From NCBI RefSeq assembly GCF_026914185.1, contig NC_070573.1, forward strand, positions 4,271,501 through 4,335,500: DNA of 64,000 nt, in the 5' to 3' direction. The translations under genes and the position numbers were made by a program. The notes beneath the pieces are model-generated. The model saw nothing but the letters and a program-made list of their open reading frames with translations, was not told the DNA's origin and made no database searches. This DNA is from Puccinia triticina (taxonomy: Eukaryota; Basidiomycota; Pucciniomycetes; Pucciniales; Pucciniaceae). This document shows, in pieces, positions 19,498 through 31,540 of the stretch; the first letter of the stretch is position 1; each line of letters starts with the position of its first letter.

Positions 19498-22110
19498 ATG
19501 GTCGATACACAGGTCAATCCACCCTCTTGTGGCGATGATCGGCCAGACATGTTCCCATCAACGTTACCAGAAGATGCGATCGGTAGCACGGAAGACCCCT
19601 TACCCTTTGAAAATGTAGTGGAACACCACCCCAAAGAATTATTCTCGGGAGGATCCGGCCGAGTGATCAAGAACAAACCAGGCCAGCTTACCTTGAACAA
19701 GAATATCACTGAGATGACCCAAGACCAGCAAATCAAAATGTTGAAGAATCGATTGGCAAAAGTTTACGGACCCCAGGCGCCAAAACAAGTACAACTAGAA
19801 TCGGTCATTGATTTGATTTACCGCCGTGATACCTTTGTCCTTGCCGGAACTGGAGTTGGAAAGAGTCGGATCGCTGAGATGTACTGGGACTTATTTCCCA
19901 AATATAAGAAGCCAATTGTTCTGGTCTTGAATCCTCTGGACTCGCTTGGCAATAATCAGGTATGTGCTGCGTTGCTGAACTAATACATAAATCTTAGTAA
20001 CTCAACCAAGCTGCATTTGTAGGTAGAAGAGAAAAGAAGCCTTGGAATATCAGCAATCAATCTCACAAAGATGAATTTGAACGAGACGGTCGAAAAAGAT
20101 ATATTGAAAGGAATTTATTCTTTTATCTACCTGGTAAGTAAGCCCACAACTAACCTTAGCGTTAAGAATTTGAGCTGACAGCTTCACAGAGCCCTGAAGT
20201 GTTGTTGAACAACGCAATATTCAGTCGAATCTTTCACAATGAGATGTTCCAGGAGCGTGTTTCGTTGGTGGTGGTAGACAAAGCGCACATGATTTATGTG
20301 TGGGGCTTGGTGGCTAGTGGGAAGTCAAAGAAACTGTTCTTGCATGGCCGTCATCAGGATCGGGCAGTTTTTCGACCATCGTACGGAGACATTGCGGCGC
20401 GACTTTTGGGTATTAATGCTCCTTTGCTCCTTCTGTCAGCCACCTGCCGGCCACAAGCAATCAAAGGGATACTTGAGAGCCTGAAGATAACTGAAGATAA
20501 TATATCTTACAAACATGCCGAGCTCAGCCAACCAGAGATTTGAATCATCCGGGTACCAATGAAGTCCTCGCTCAAATCTTGTGATGATCTCCTGAGACTG
20601 TATGGGCCCCGTACCTGCATCCCGGACGAAGAGATAATATCTGCCTTGATCTACTGCCCAACTCGGAACCTGACTATGCAAGCTTCAAAGGTGATCCACG
20701 AAGCTAGACGGATTCCGGGTGGACACACAGATTGCAACAGCTCCTTCGCTAAGAGGTTCCATGCTTGTTCGGGTGATGTTAGCAAAAAAGAGACCACAAC
20801 GAACTTTGCAGCAGGCAAATTCCCAGTAATCTCGTGTACAATGGCACTGGGCCTGGGCCAGAACTGGAAACGGGTCCGATCAGTCGTTCATGTAGGACGA
20901 GGAGATCTGGCATCCATCTGCCAGATGATTGGGCGCTGTGGTAGAGGAGGAACGAATGGATTAGCGATTTTGTTTGTTGAGCCAAATCGTCGATCGGGTA
21001 AGAACAGCGTTGAGGAATTCACCACACAAACTCAACAGACCGACGACGAGAGGATGGATGCTCTAGCCATCACACCAGTCTGCTTGCAAATCTGTTTTGC
21101 CATAGATAACAAGTAAGACAACTTACCTGGATGGGTGTTGGTTTTGGAGGAGATAAAACTTACAATGCTGCTGTTTTTTTAGGGTTGGATATATCCCGCT
21201 ATCAAATGATGACCCCAACGTGATCCGAGAACGTGCCCGCCAAGTGGAGATGCTGTTCCCCAGATGTTTGTGTTCTAACTGCGGGCCGGAGAAAGTCTCC
21301 AGCGTGCTAGATAACTATTGGAAATTCAGAACATCCAACTTTGATCAGTACATGACGACAGGGGATGATTTGCCGGAGGACCCTCTGAACACAACTTACA
21401 CAAGAGCGTCACAACGGCCGACTTACCGGCTTGGATCAACAAAAAACCCACTTGCTCCTGCGCTGGAAGTACTGGCCAATCGACTTGTTGAGGAATTTGT
21501 TCGGCTGTTCAAAGAGACTTTTGACCCAGAAACGGCGGAAGTACATGTCGAACAGATGTTTGAAATCCAACAAGCCAGAGCGTTTGCCCTGGCGGTCAAA
21601 AGGGGCCTGCCGCTGACGGAGATAACTCGGATCATTGGAGGCGAGATGATCAACGGCCAGATGGAACATTTGCAAACAAAGGTGGTGGATGTTTATTGCG
21701 AGAGTAGTACTTACCAAGAATTTATTGAGGGAAACAACAGCAACACACGGAAAAGGAAACATATAGAAGTGGACGCCTTGAAATCAAAAAGACCTCCGAC
21801 CAAAGCCGAGGTGGAGAGGGAAAGGAAGCGATTGAAATGGCTCGATGATCGAGTAGTTTTAGAACAATACAAAAAGGATAATGAGGAAAGAATGCGGGAG
21901 AAGAATACTTTACGCATACCGGGTGCAATGGGACCAACAAAAACCTCAGCAAACCCTGGGCCCAAACCACCCAACGCACCTGAACCTCTTCCAGACAAAA
22001 GTCAAGCCACCGCATTGCCCTCTTTGTTGAAAAACGCATCAAACCCTGGGCCCAAACCACCCGACGCTCCAGACAAAACTCAAGCCACGGGATCGTCTTC
22101 TTCGTCGTGA
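19498..22110 (+). pseudogene. RecQ-like superfamily 2 helicase, one premature stop and altered motif II
   Basis: RecQ-type helicases unwind DNA 3'-5' with ATP. Exons 19498-19959, 20023-20133, 20190-21112 and 21183-22110 join in frame at GT-AG sites, about 807 codons. Motif I is AGTGVGKS (residues about 118-125). Motif II reads DKAH (20277-20288) where DEAH is expected, so the catalytic Glu is Lys. Motif III is LLLSATCRP. Motif VI is QMIGRCGRGG. After a CLCSNC pair the C-terminus is basic and coiled (KRKHIEVDALKSKR, AEVERERKRLK) and ends in two NPGKPP-like repeats and a serine run. An in-frame TGA at 20541-20543 (codon about 309) replaces what is probably Arg, consistent with CGA to TGA. Splicing does not remove it. 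The last 31 bp overlap the convergent DUF6589 gene. The initiating ATG is my choice. Confidence 0.8.
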
Positions 22111-24919
22111 ACTTGCCCTTCATCATTGATTTCCTCCGTGTCATCAATGGTTTCCACGTGGAGGGTCGTCGCGGGGCGGAGCCGGTTCATCTTGGCACTT
22201 CCCTTCTTTACATCTGTTTGCATAACCTTGAATCCGTTGCTATACACGTCGAGAACCTCCGTTTTGTTTGTCCGGTTTGATCTTGGCGAGACACCGCATA
22301 TGTCGTACTGATTCACCATATTCATGAAGTTGAGCATTGACGGCATCGAAATCGTGTGTTTGTGTGATTGATAAATATGTTCTCGTCCACATTGGTCGTT
22401 AAGCAAATCGAGGAGCTCACGTAGCTGTTGAATATGGATGTTGTAACTTGTTAATCCGCTATCATTTCACCAAGCAACATACAAATAATGTTGAAACCCT
22501 TACAACTGGAATGGCCAGAGAGTATTCATCTTTCAGCCAATCGATCTTCGTACCCATGCCGGTGTTGTTGTAAAAGTACTTCAAAAAGAAGTTTTGATTT
22601 TCTAAGTAGAAATCCTTGGCCACAAAATGATTGGGCCTTCCCGTCGGAGAAATAAGAAGCGAATGTTTGAGCACTAATCGAAGTCCTGGGGGAAGTACTG
22701 TTGTGAGTAGTAGATACATTCGCGGTAAGTCGATCGCATAGTTATTAAGACCTTGGATTCCCATTGCCATCACCGCCCATCTCTTCCAGATATTCATCAC
22801 ACACCCAATATCACCCGCTTTCATAGCACGATTACATTCGACAATCGTAGAGAAATCGCGCAGGCGGAGGAGCATATTTGCCAGACATGTAGCTTTTGCA
22901 TCCTTTGCTTTCAAGAGAGCTCGGGGAGAGAGAAATCGTTTGTAGACGGTGTCGACAATCTTATTGATTTCATCAGCTTTCATGGAAAGCTTGACTTTGG
23001 GGAAAGAGTCAGTCTGCTTCCCCATAATAAATCTAAGGCAAAATCGAATTAAAGGAAGTATGTGTTAACAAGCTCCTGGCTAAACACCGCAAAGAAACAA
23101 ATGAAGGAAGCTTACAGTATAAGATAAGCTATAGTGGCCTCATGAACCTTTTGTATTTGGACAAGCATCAACGAGAAGTCTTTCTTGTTGAGAACTTGGT
23201 TTGATTTGACTCCTAGCGCCTCAAGAAAGTGCCAGCACCCGAGGTCCCGTGAATCAGAGCTGTCGCCAAAATGCAGAGAAAGAAGCGCCTGCGCAATGTT
23301 CCAGAGAGTATGCGCCCCGCCTAGTAAGGTGAAAATGTTTTCCAGACTTTCCTCGGGGCGATTGTTGGGTTTACGCTGGGCTCGCAAGCTACTCAGATTG
23401 AGACAGGTGCCTAGATCACCCTCGACGATCATGAGTCTAGATGCAAATTTCGAAGGTGTCAGTCCACTTTGTCGTGCAAGTCCTTCAAGAACTTCGCCAA
23501 CGCCTTCGGAGCTGTTGTCGGATGCAATCATCAGCTTCAGCATGGTGATGTCGGGCTTCTGAGCGTCTAGTACTTCGATAGGGGGTGGTTTCAGTGGGAT
23601 AGTTGGTGTCTTGTCCTTTGTCTCCGCGATGTAACTCATGAGTACGCTTGCTACTTGACTTTTCAGGACTGATTGGTAGTGTGAGCTCTCTTCCTTGTTC
23701 AAGACAAATTTAGCCGGTGAAATGATTTCGTCCGCCGAATTCGCAATGGCAGTCTTGTACGCTTCAAGGGTTAGGTCGGTGGGATTGACGCTAGCTAGTA
23801 ATTTACGGCTGGGCTGATGGAGGTAACCCCAAGTCCCGTGAAACATGCTGCTTTGGTTATCGACTGATTTGACGTGGACGGCTTCTTGGAAATCCAGGTT
23901 GTCGATGCAGATTAGAGGGCAGAAGTTCGGAGACAAAGCTGGACCTAGGTTCATGCGGTTCTTGATTTTTTGTTCGGCTTTCTTCCCGAGGGTGCGCAAT
24001 GCCGAATGGGCAGTCTGACGAGACGAGCATAAACCAATATAATTAAGGTATTTGTTGACCCGATCGGAGATCCCACAGGCTACAAAGGTGATCGAGTTTT
24101 CCAGCTGCATGGCATTTTTGCGCCGGTTTGATGCAAACGTGACCATTGAACACATGGTTTTAGCTATCTGGATAGATCCAAAATTGAGATGTATTAACAA
24201 CAAATTTACAACAAATACCAGAGGATTGGGACCAGAGGGACAAGAAATTGACATACTACATGGGCTCGATGGTTCCTAGCTGCAACCTTACCGTCCGCAT
24301 CAATCTCGACAGGCTCATCAAAGGGACCCCGTAGTGAGTCGGTGTCGTCTTTGTCATCGCTTTCGCCGTCTGATTCTTCATCTGGAGTAGCAGATTGGTG
24401 AAGTATTTTCGATTTGAGGAGCCTGTAGAGAAAAGGATGTTCCTCGTCCGTCATTTGCTTGTCCCTTGCCACCCTGTTTTCGCCGCTGAAAAAATTGGCC
24501 TTGATCTTGGTGGAGTTGTAATACAATCCTCGAGCTCTTTCACGCTGCTTGTCAACCTTGAGAATCTTCTGGGCCTGACAAGCAAAAAATAAATGAGGCT
24601 TTTGATGAGTCCATAAACCAGGAGATCCAGATAAAATCCAAACACATACTTGGCCAAGGATGAAACCACTCCAGTTCGTTTGGCCAGGTTCGCCGGAGCA
24701 GATCATCGTTCCAATCGCATCCAGAAGTATCTTTGTGGATTCCCACCGTTCATCTGACCAGAGCCGACGTCTACTAACTATGCTCATATCGTCTTGCTCC
24801 ACGAAAGCGAGGAAAAATTTCTTTGGGTTCATGTCGACGGAGTTCATCACCTCGCATATGTATGAAACCTTCGATGCCTGGGTTTTCAGATCGGCGGGTC
24901 GGTCGGGGGGTGGTAACAT
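22080..24919 (-). CDS. DUF6589-type protein, intact, five exons
   Basis: The exons are complement 24650-24919, 24257-24574, 23116-24167, 22504-23032 and 22080-22424. All junctions are GT-AG and keep phase, giving 837 aa with no stop. Features fit the DUF6589 family of fungal proteins of unknown function: MNPKKFFLAFVEQDD near the N-terminus, an acidic linker (DEESDGESDDKDD), ICIDNLDFQEAVHVKSVDNQ, MIVEGDLGTCLNL, then AGDIGCVMNIWKRWAVM, HSLLISPTGRPNHFVAKDFY and NNTGMGTKIDWLKDE. The spaced acidic residues in IDNLDF, EGDLGT and FYLE would suit an RNase H-like DDE nuclease, but that is my inference. The gene is tail to tail with the RecQ-like gene and their reading frames overlap by 31 bp. The second donor could also be three bases upstream (GTAGTA). 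Confidence 0.8.
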
Positions 24920-25425
24920 CTTCAATTATAGGAGGGCTGCCTATTGCGGAGTCGGACTAGCTAAGAAGAACTGCGAAACACAACGCAATCAATAAACCGC
25001 CCCGGCCGCACACCACGGCACGGCATAGTTCGACCAGAAGAAACTCCACTCACCGGTTTTTTTCTTGCGTGGGTGAGTTTATGGATGGATGGCTGGTGGG
25101 TAGTCTGGTCCAGCTGGGTTGGTTAGGCTTGGGTCTGGTTGGCTGGCCGTATTTTGATTGAGCGATCGAAGTTGGATGGAGGTGATCGGGAAAGGGGATG
25201 TATGCGGATTTGCAGAATTTACCGTGTGATGTGGGATTTTTGGTAGCTTCATCACCGATGTCCCCAATAAGCATAAATATCCTTGTAGAGTGACTGCGCT
25301 CGGTCTTTGTCATACAAGTCTCAAGAGCTAAATTTCAAAATCTTGTATTTCAACATTTTTTTTTCCATAGATGCAGGCAAGATTGGGCGGTAAAAAAAAT
25401 ATAGAAAATTCAAGAACATGTAGAT

Positions 25426-26049
25426 AGGACCCTGGAAACCCCCTATAAATGGGGGTAATGTAAAATCCAGAATTTCGCCAAAATTCATACATTTTTTGAC
25501 TTGATTCATACATGTTTCATGCCTACACTCAGGGGATTTTCCAGTTTCTCATACATTTTTAATGCCTACCATTGCTGCCGAGGGGGGGGGGGGGGGGGTG
25601 GGTGGCGCAGAAGAATAATATCTTGCTTCAATTTTGCAAAATTTCCATTTTTCTTGTCCTCTATGCAAAAAAGAAAACAATAGGAGGGTTCAAGGGTTCA
25701 ATTGTGGGCTTAAGAATGCCTTCTGGTGATTTTCAGCTTAAGTTTTAAGAAGTATTGAGGGAAATAAAATTGGTAAAATTGACTTTTGATGCCCTATGCC
25801 AATGGTATAGGCCCTAAGACAAGGGGGGCTGCTGAGGGGGGGAAGGGGCTTTTCTGTTGCACTCTCAGGAATTTCATACATCTTAGTTACTACCCTCCCT
25901 TACCCAGGACAAAATTCATACACTTGAAGTGCTTACCATTGAGGCCAAAAAAGCCCATTCATACCGTTTTCGTGCCTACCATTTTGGGTTTTTGCCAAAA
26001 AATTCATACATTTTCATTACCCCCATTTATAGGGGGTTTCCAGGGTCCT
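25426..26049. mobile_element. Non-autonomous hAT-like element, 624 bp, 8-bp TSD
   Basis: The inverted ends are identical over 35 bp, beginning AGGACCCTGGAAACCCCCTA. Both sides carry ATGTAGAT (25418-25425 and 26050-26057), and 8 bp is the hAT duplication length. Subterminal copies of AATTCATACATTTT and ATGCCTACCATT occur on both sides in inverse order, as transposase-binding repeats would. A run of 17 G lies at about 25581. No coding sequence. Confidence 0.85.
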
Positions 26050-26822
26050 ATGTAGATGTACCACTGATATAAACCTAGAAAGAATTTGTCCAGGATTGAA
26101 GGTGTGGTGATGGAAACTATGCCGCTCCCAGCCAAACCTGGGAATCGTCTCACGCGAGAATTGTGCGCTAAGACGCAAGTCCCTCCCTCCGGTCGGGGTC
26201 GCTTCGCGACCAGCCAAATGCTGCACAGCCCGCAACGGAGCCTGGGACTTGTGTTAAGTTCGAGCGCAGTGTAGCGTGGCGGCCCACCGTTGCCAGTGGC
26301 ACAGCGGACTTGGACCTTGGTCATGAAACTCTGTGTCACTGTGAAGTATGTAGAAACCCAATTCCACGGGTTTGCCTCGAGTGTGACGTACAGGGGGATC
26401 GGATGTGGTGCTCGTTGCTTTTCCTGCCGGCCGGCGTCCTGAGTCCCTTCCCGTCCCGGACTCTTCGCAGTTCCACTGCTCCCCGGAGCTGAATAGTTTA
26501 AGTTTGAACCCGATTGTTGATATGACGCACATGTTTTCCCGGCGATCCACAAGTCTTGGCAGGTCTTGACTTGACTTCACAGGACGATCTCGTTATTTTG
26601 TACGAAGCTGATCTGATTCTGAACTGTCAGGTTCGGTTTTATCAGTTTTTCTCTGAAGTATTGATTAAAATCTGCTGTGGGGTATGTGGTTTCATTAAGC
26701 TGTGGCCGCCTGCTGTGCTTGGACATACCAAGTTCGAGATTCGAGCTGGTCAACCCCCAGGCTCAGCAATCCCAACCTCAACCGCATCCTCACCCAAAGA
26801 CAACGAAACAATCGACAGCAAG

Positions 26823-29800
26823 ATGCCTGTTATCGAAAACCTCAAGAACTTCATCAAGGAACGTCATCACAACCATCACCATCAACAGCAGCAACCACAA
26901 CCACAACAACAACCACAACAGCAACAACAACAACCGGAACAACCCCAACAGAAGCAATATCATCACTTTCAAACAACTGGAAAACCTGACCAAGGCCCTG
27001 CAAACAACCTCATCCCGCCAAACGAACCCCAAGATAAAAACAATCCATCCCTGGCCTCTAACCCCAAACCAGATCACATGAACCAGTCCAACGCGAACCC
27101 TCAACCCGAAAAGCTGAGCTGTAAAACTAACAATGATATCAGTCCCAGCGCTCTCTCCGACGTCTTCGTCAGCCAGTCCATCAGCCCATCACGAAGTCCT
27201 GCCGCCGCTGCCATCGGCGGTACCGCCCTCGCTTCTCACGGCGAAAAGGCCGAGGCGTTGATCGAGAAGGCCCGGGCAGAGAAAAACCGTTTGCCTGTCT
27301 ACGAAGGCTTACCTGAACATTTCGTCCTCATCGAGAAAATGGGAGAGTCAGTCAATCTCTCTCTCTCTCTCTCTCTCTACCCATCTCTCTTTTCCCTCAC
27401 AATTATATAGCTCTTTTCGTACACTGATCTTCATCCTCCCTCCCTCCCTTCCCTCGTTGAATCAGTGGGGCGTTTTCGAATGTCTATAAAGCGCTCGATA
27501 AGCGTACCTCGCAAAAGGTGGCCATCAAATGTGTTAGGAAATTCGAACTTAATCGAAACCAGGTTAGTGATCCTATCACATCTATTCACTCTCCTCTCGA
27601 CATTCTACTACCTATCGCATGTCCCTATCAACTCTCATTCCTCAAGTACACACTCGTTATATGGGGTATTGGATCTATCAGCTCGATGAGATGGGAGTGG
27701 ACAAGAAAGACACTTAGGATGCATGTTTATGCTACTCCGTCAATGAATAACTATATCATTTCTCAATCACAAAGCGCCAGCTCTCTAGACGTTGACCACG
27801 CCAGCAATCTAGACCAAACTTGCCTGCCGTGGCACGTTGAATATGTCCTCTCGAATGAGAACCATGGTGTCTCTGCTTTCTTTCATCGTCCGTGCACACG
27901 TGGTCTTCCTTTACTAATCCGTCGCTTCTCGCTCTTTACTCAATGCATCCGATCGTTATCGTTCCTTTCTATCTACTCTGTACTCATTACCCCTCGAAAA
28001 ATAAAATCCCCTGTGACACGCCCTGATCTCAAATTTTCCGATAACCAACAAAAACATCCATTGATGTCTTTTTTTTTACTTTGGATTTGATTTTATTCCC
28101 CTTTCCCTGTTTAATAATCAATTGTTCAATATTCAGGAAGGTAAGCATTTGAATGCGGAGTTGAAGAAGAAACCCCGTGCGATTGAGGTGAGGACGAAAT
28201 TTCCTGGAGTAGTATTTCAGTTTCCGATTGCCCCCATCTCCTGCCCTGCTCCACCTTTTACCTGGGCCTGTTCTGAGGATACCCTCTCATCCCCTTCACT
28301 TTTTACACCTACGTTCTTCTGTTCGATCTTTCGAGTTGGCTTGAACACGAAACTCGAGACAATCAGCTGACAGAACTTTTTGATTATTTTTCTCGACTAT
28401 CTATCCAATTTCCAAATGAACTGTCGTTTTCCGATATCCGATGCAGCGTGCAAATATCCTCAAAGAAGTATCGATTATGCGGACATTGAATCATCCTAGT
28501 ATCATCAAGCTCATCAGTTTTACAGGTACGTCACGTCAATATTTGTTGCTGTGTTCCTCATGCATGTCTCTGATTGTTTTTTGTGACTCCTCGGGTGCTC
28601 CATCTTTAGAGTCTAAGGAACACTATTTTCTTATTTTGGAATTGATGGAAGGAGGTGAACTTTTTCATCAAATCGTCAAGTTGACATATTTCTCAGAGGT
28701 CAGTAAGCACAAACAGAATCGATCAGCTGTGTAGAAGCTAACGACTTGTAAATAAATTTAGGAACTCGCGCGACATGTGATATTACAAGTAGCACGAGGG
28801 ATCCGATACTTGCACGAAGAAAAGGGAGTGGTTCATCGAGATATAAAACCGGAGAATTTATTGTTCGAGGCCATCCCGATCGTCCGCTCGAAACAACACA
28901 AACACCGACCGTACGATGAAGAGAAAGAGGACGAAGGAGAGTTCTTACCCAACGTGGGTGGCGGCGGGATCGGGCAAGTGAAGATCGCCGACTTCGGGTT
29001 GAGTAAAATCGTCTGGGCAGATCAGACGGCCACCCCTTGCGGGACCGTCGGTTATACCGCCCCAGAAATCGTGAAAGATGAGCGGTATTCTAAAAGTGTG
29101 GATATGTGGGCTATGGGCTGCGTGTTGTATACGTTATTATGTGGATGTAAGTCTTATTCCTAATCCCTCCACCTTTTCAATCAATATAACTGAGCTGAAG
29201 TCTTTCTACGTCGTCATTGTTAGTCCCCCCATTCTTCGATGAGTCGATTCAAGTATTGACAGAAAAAGTCGCAAGAGGTTATTACACTTTTTTATCTCCT
29301 TGGTGGGATGACATTAGCGATTCGTCAAAGGATTTAATCTCACACTTATTGTGTGTCGATCCTGACAAAAGATATACGATCGATGAGTTTTTAGCTCACC
29401 CTTGGTGTAAAGTAAGTAATTTATTCCATCTTTCATATATCTCGACAGTCACTGACATGGAACATAATAGGAAAAGGCACCATTACCAGAAATGAACACT
29501 CAAGAGGTAGCAACCATGGCACCGCACATTATGAGAGCGAAGCAAATGAACTATGCGCCGATCGATTCGCCCTTGTTGCATGCGACTGGCGGAGGAATGA
29601 GGACGCCAGGCGTGGCGCAATTGAGGGAGGCGTTCGATGTGACGTATGCGGTGCACAGGATGGAAGAAGAAGGCGCGCGCCGAGCGAGGTTCGGAGGGGC
29701 TGGAAACGCTGGGGTTTTGCATGGCTTGAACGAAGAGGAGGAGGAAGAGGAGGAAGAGGAAGGTGATGGGGCTCAGAACAAGCCGTCCGGCTCGACGAAG

Positions 29801-30100
29801 GGCCCACACAAGCACCAAGCTTGGGGCGGGTCTGGCGGTGCGGACCGTCAGTTGGCGGAGGCGGCCCTCTACACCGGTCAAGCCGGCACACGCGATCGTG
29901 GGAATGCACATCGTCAACACCAGGACCAGGCCGGAGCGTCAACTAGTGGAACCGGCCTGCGAACCAAGAAGCTTCATCAAAAATCTGCCGCTCCCGCTTC
30001 TTCCTCCGCCACCCATCATCGTCATACCGGATTCGAACTCAATATCGACCAGGCTACTTTGTTGGGCAGACGAAATAAATTAGCAACTCCTGTCGAATAA
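26823..30100 (+). CDS. srk1: Serine/threonine protein kinase, Rck2/Srk1 (MAPKAP-kinase) type
   Basis: Eight exons (26823-27346, 27466-27562, 28137-28187, 28447-28525, 28610-28698, 28762-29146, 29224-29411, 29471-30100) join in phase at GT-AG sites, giving 680 aa. The first 165 residues are low complexity, with a His/Gln-rich tract and Pro/Asn/Ser stretches. The kinase domain (about 170-470) has the loop GDGAFSNVYKA, catalytic Lys196 in VAIK, HRDIKPENLL with Asp307, and ADFG with Asp357. It also has the activation segment TPCGTVGYTAPE and the lobe motif GFPPFFDE. Between HRD and DFG sits an insert ending VGGGGIGQVKIADFG, typical of yeast Rck1/2 and fission yeast Srk1, which act below the stress MAP kinase Hog1/Sty1. 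The tail holds a run of Glu near residue 560 and a His-rich end. Intron 2 is 574 bp, unusually long here. The upstream frame is open, so a longer N-terminus is possible. Confidence 0.88.
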
Positions 30101-31536
30101 AATCCCAGCATCTCTTTTCCCCCTTTTCTTCCCGCTTTCGCATGCAATCCATTCGTCTTTCCCAGTGTATGGCCCATAGTCTCAACAGACAATCGACCCT
30201 TTTCTTCCTCACATATCTCTCTTTTTTCGAGTTGCGCCGGTCCCATTTCCTCGAACCTCACGTCACATAAAATCGACCATCAGTCCCTGCTCTCATCAAG
30301 CCAGGCTTCAAGAGACTTGCAAGTTTGATCTCTCTAACTAGATAATTCATTCATCCTTCGTAATTTGATCCACTTCAAGTTTATCGGTGATTCTTCTTAT
30401 CCTTATTCAACAGCAGCTGTCCACAAACTTTCCACTCCCGTCCCTTCCTTTCCCTTATTGAATCTTTTTTCTCTTGAAAGAAAGGAGAAACAGAAAAAAA
30501 AAAAAAAAAAAAAAAACACATATACATTCTATAAATCAAATTGTCTCTTCTTTGTTGTTGTATCGTTATGATCATTCATCTCTGTCTCTCGCTCTTGCTT
30601 CCCCCTTTCTTGTGATAAAGAATTTTGTTTTTCAATAGATTGATACATCCATAATTTCGTCCTTTGGTTTTTTTATTCTTCCTCATTATTGGTTCCCAAG
30701 ATGTAAGAGTGTTATATATTTAGTACAAATCCCCAATAAACATTCTTTTTCATATTCTTTATTTTCTGTCAAAAGAGACATGTACCTTATATGCTTGTGT
30801 TTTGTTCATGTAGTTTCTTTGTGGTAATGGTGATGATAATACATATTATTATAGATGGGTGTGAAAAGAAATCAGTTCACTTCCCACTTCTTAATGAGCT
30901 GCATCTTGATTGAAACAAGAGAATTAGTTAGTCTGTGTTTGTTTGTGTAATTTTCAAATGCAGAATACAAACAATCATAACAGTTTGAGCAGCACTGAAA
31001 CCCATGGGGTAACTGGCAAATTTATTCCCATCCTTGATCTGTACCCACCGGGTACCACCTTGCAGGAATTGGGTATGCCCCACAGGATTGTCTGGAGACA
31101 GGTATACCCTGCTGATACCCTGCCAGGGTGGTCCTGCGGGGTGTGATTCACCTTCCTGTGGGGTTTACAGAAATGACAGAAAAGCTTGCAGTGGGGTAGG
31201 CCCAACTTTTGGGCTGCTGATTTCAGCCTCAAAGCCTGTATGGCTCTAAGTCCTGTATGTCAGGAATGCCGTCAGAAGAAAAACTCCAGTTTCTTTTTGT
31301 TTAACTTTGGGGCCTCAAGGATTGCACCATTGGAATCCTGGAGTGATTTTATGCCACTCCAATCCTTCACTGCACTGTCACATCCCCCCTGCCCCCATGG
31401 CCAGCCTGGCACCCTCCTTGAGCTGACTCAGCTGCCCAAAGGTGTTTCAACTGCCTGTAAAGTGAAGCTGTACAGGCCTGTGGCTGAAATGCAGGAATCA
31501 TTTTCAGCCACATGAATTGGCAAGCGTTTCTGCCAT
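30101..31536. other. 3' region of the kinase gene and intergenic DNA
   Basis: No gene. A long A run (about 30495-30516) and an AATAAA at 30735 lie downstream of the kinase. 31050-31180 has repeated GGGTATRCC/CCTGCGGGGTGTG-like words that resemble a small repeat element, without matching ends. Confidence 0.4.
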
Positions 31537-31540
31537 TTAA

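Larger units (their letters stand above)
19001..26280. mobile_element. Candidate mobile unit carrying RecQ-like helicase and DUF6589 genes
   Basis: The two convergent genes 19498-22110 and 22080-24919 lie between two structured sequences that look like inverted relatives. The left one (19003-19111) reads GTAGCGCAGTGCGAGCTTAA, then a long hairpin (AAGCC...GGCTT enclosing GGTGAG/CTCACC and CTGGGC/GCCCAG), then CTCGCGTGAGAC. The right one, reverse complemented (26276 back to 26147), reads CTACACTGCGCTCGAACTTA, then a hairpin (AAGTCCC...GGGACTT), then CTCGCGTGAGAC. Only the 12-mer is exact and the rest is imperfect. I found no target duplication. The hAT-like element at 25426-26049 would be a later insertion. 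Treat this as a hypothesis about borders. Confidence 0.35.

Noticed and set aside
25581..25597. G run as a signal (G-quadruplex or sequencing artefact)
   Set aside because: A single homopolymer inside a non-autonomous element; length is likely to vary and nothing links it to function.
26677..27104. Alternative frames over the kinase N-terminus (Thr/Asn-rich + strand, Leu-rich - strand)
   Set aside because: Shadow frames of the CAA/CAG-rich coding tract; only the frame used for the kinase continues through the splice junctions.
29492..30083. Minus-strand and alternate frames over the kinase C-terminus
   Set aside because: Shadows of the last coding exon, caused by GC-rich codons.
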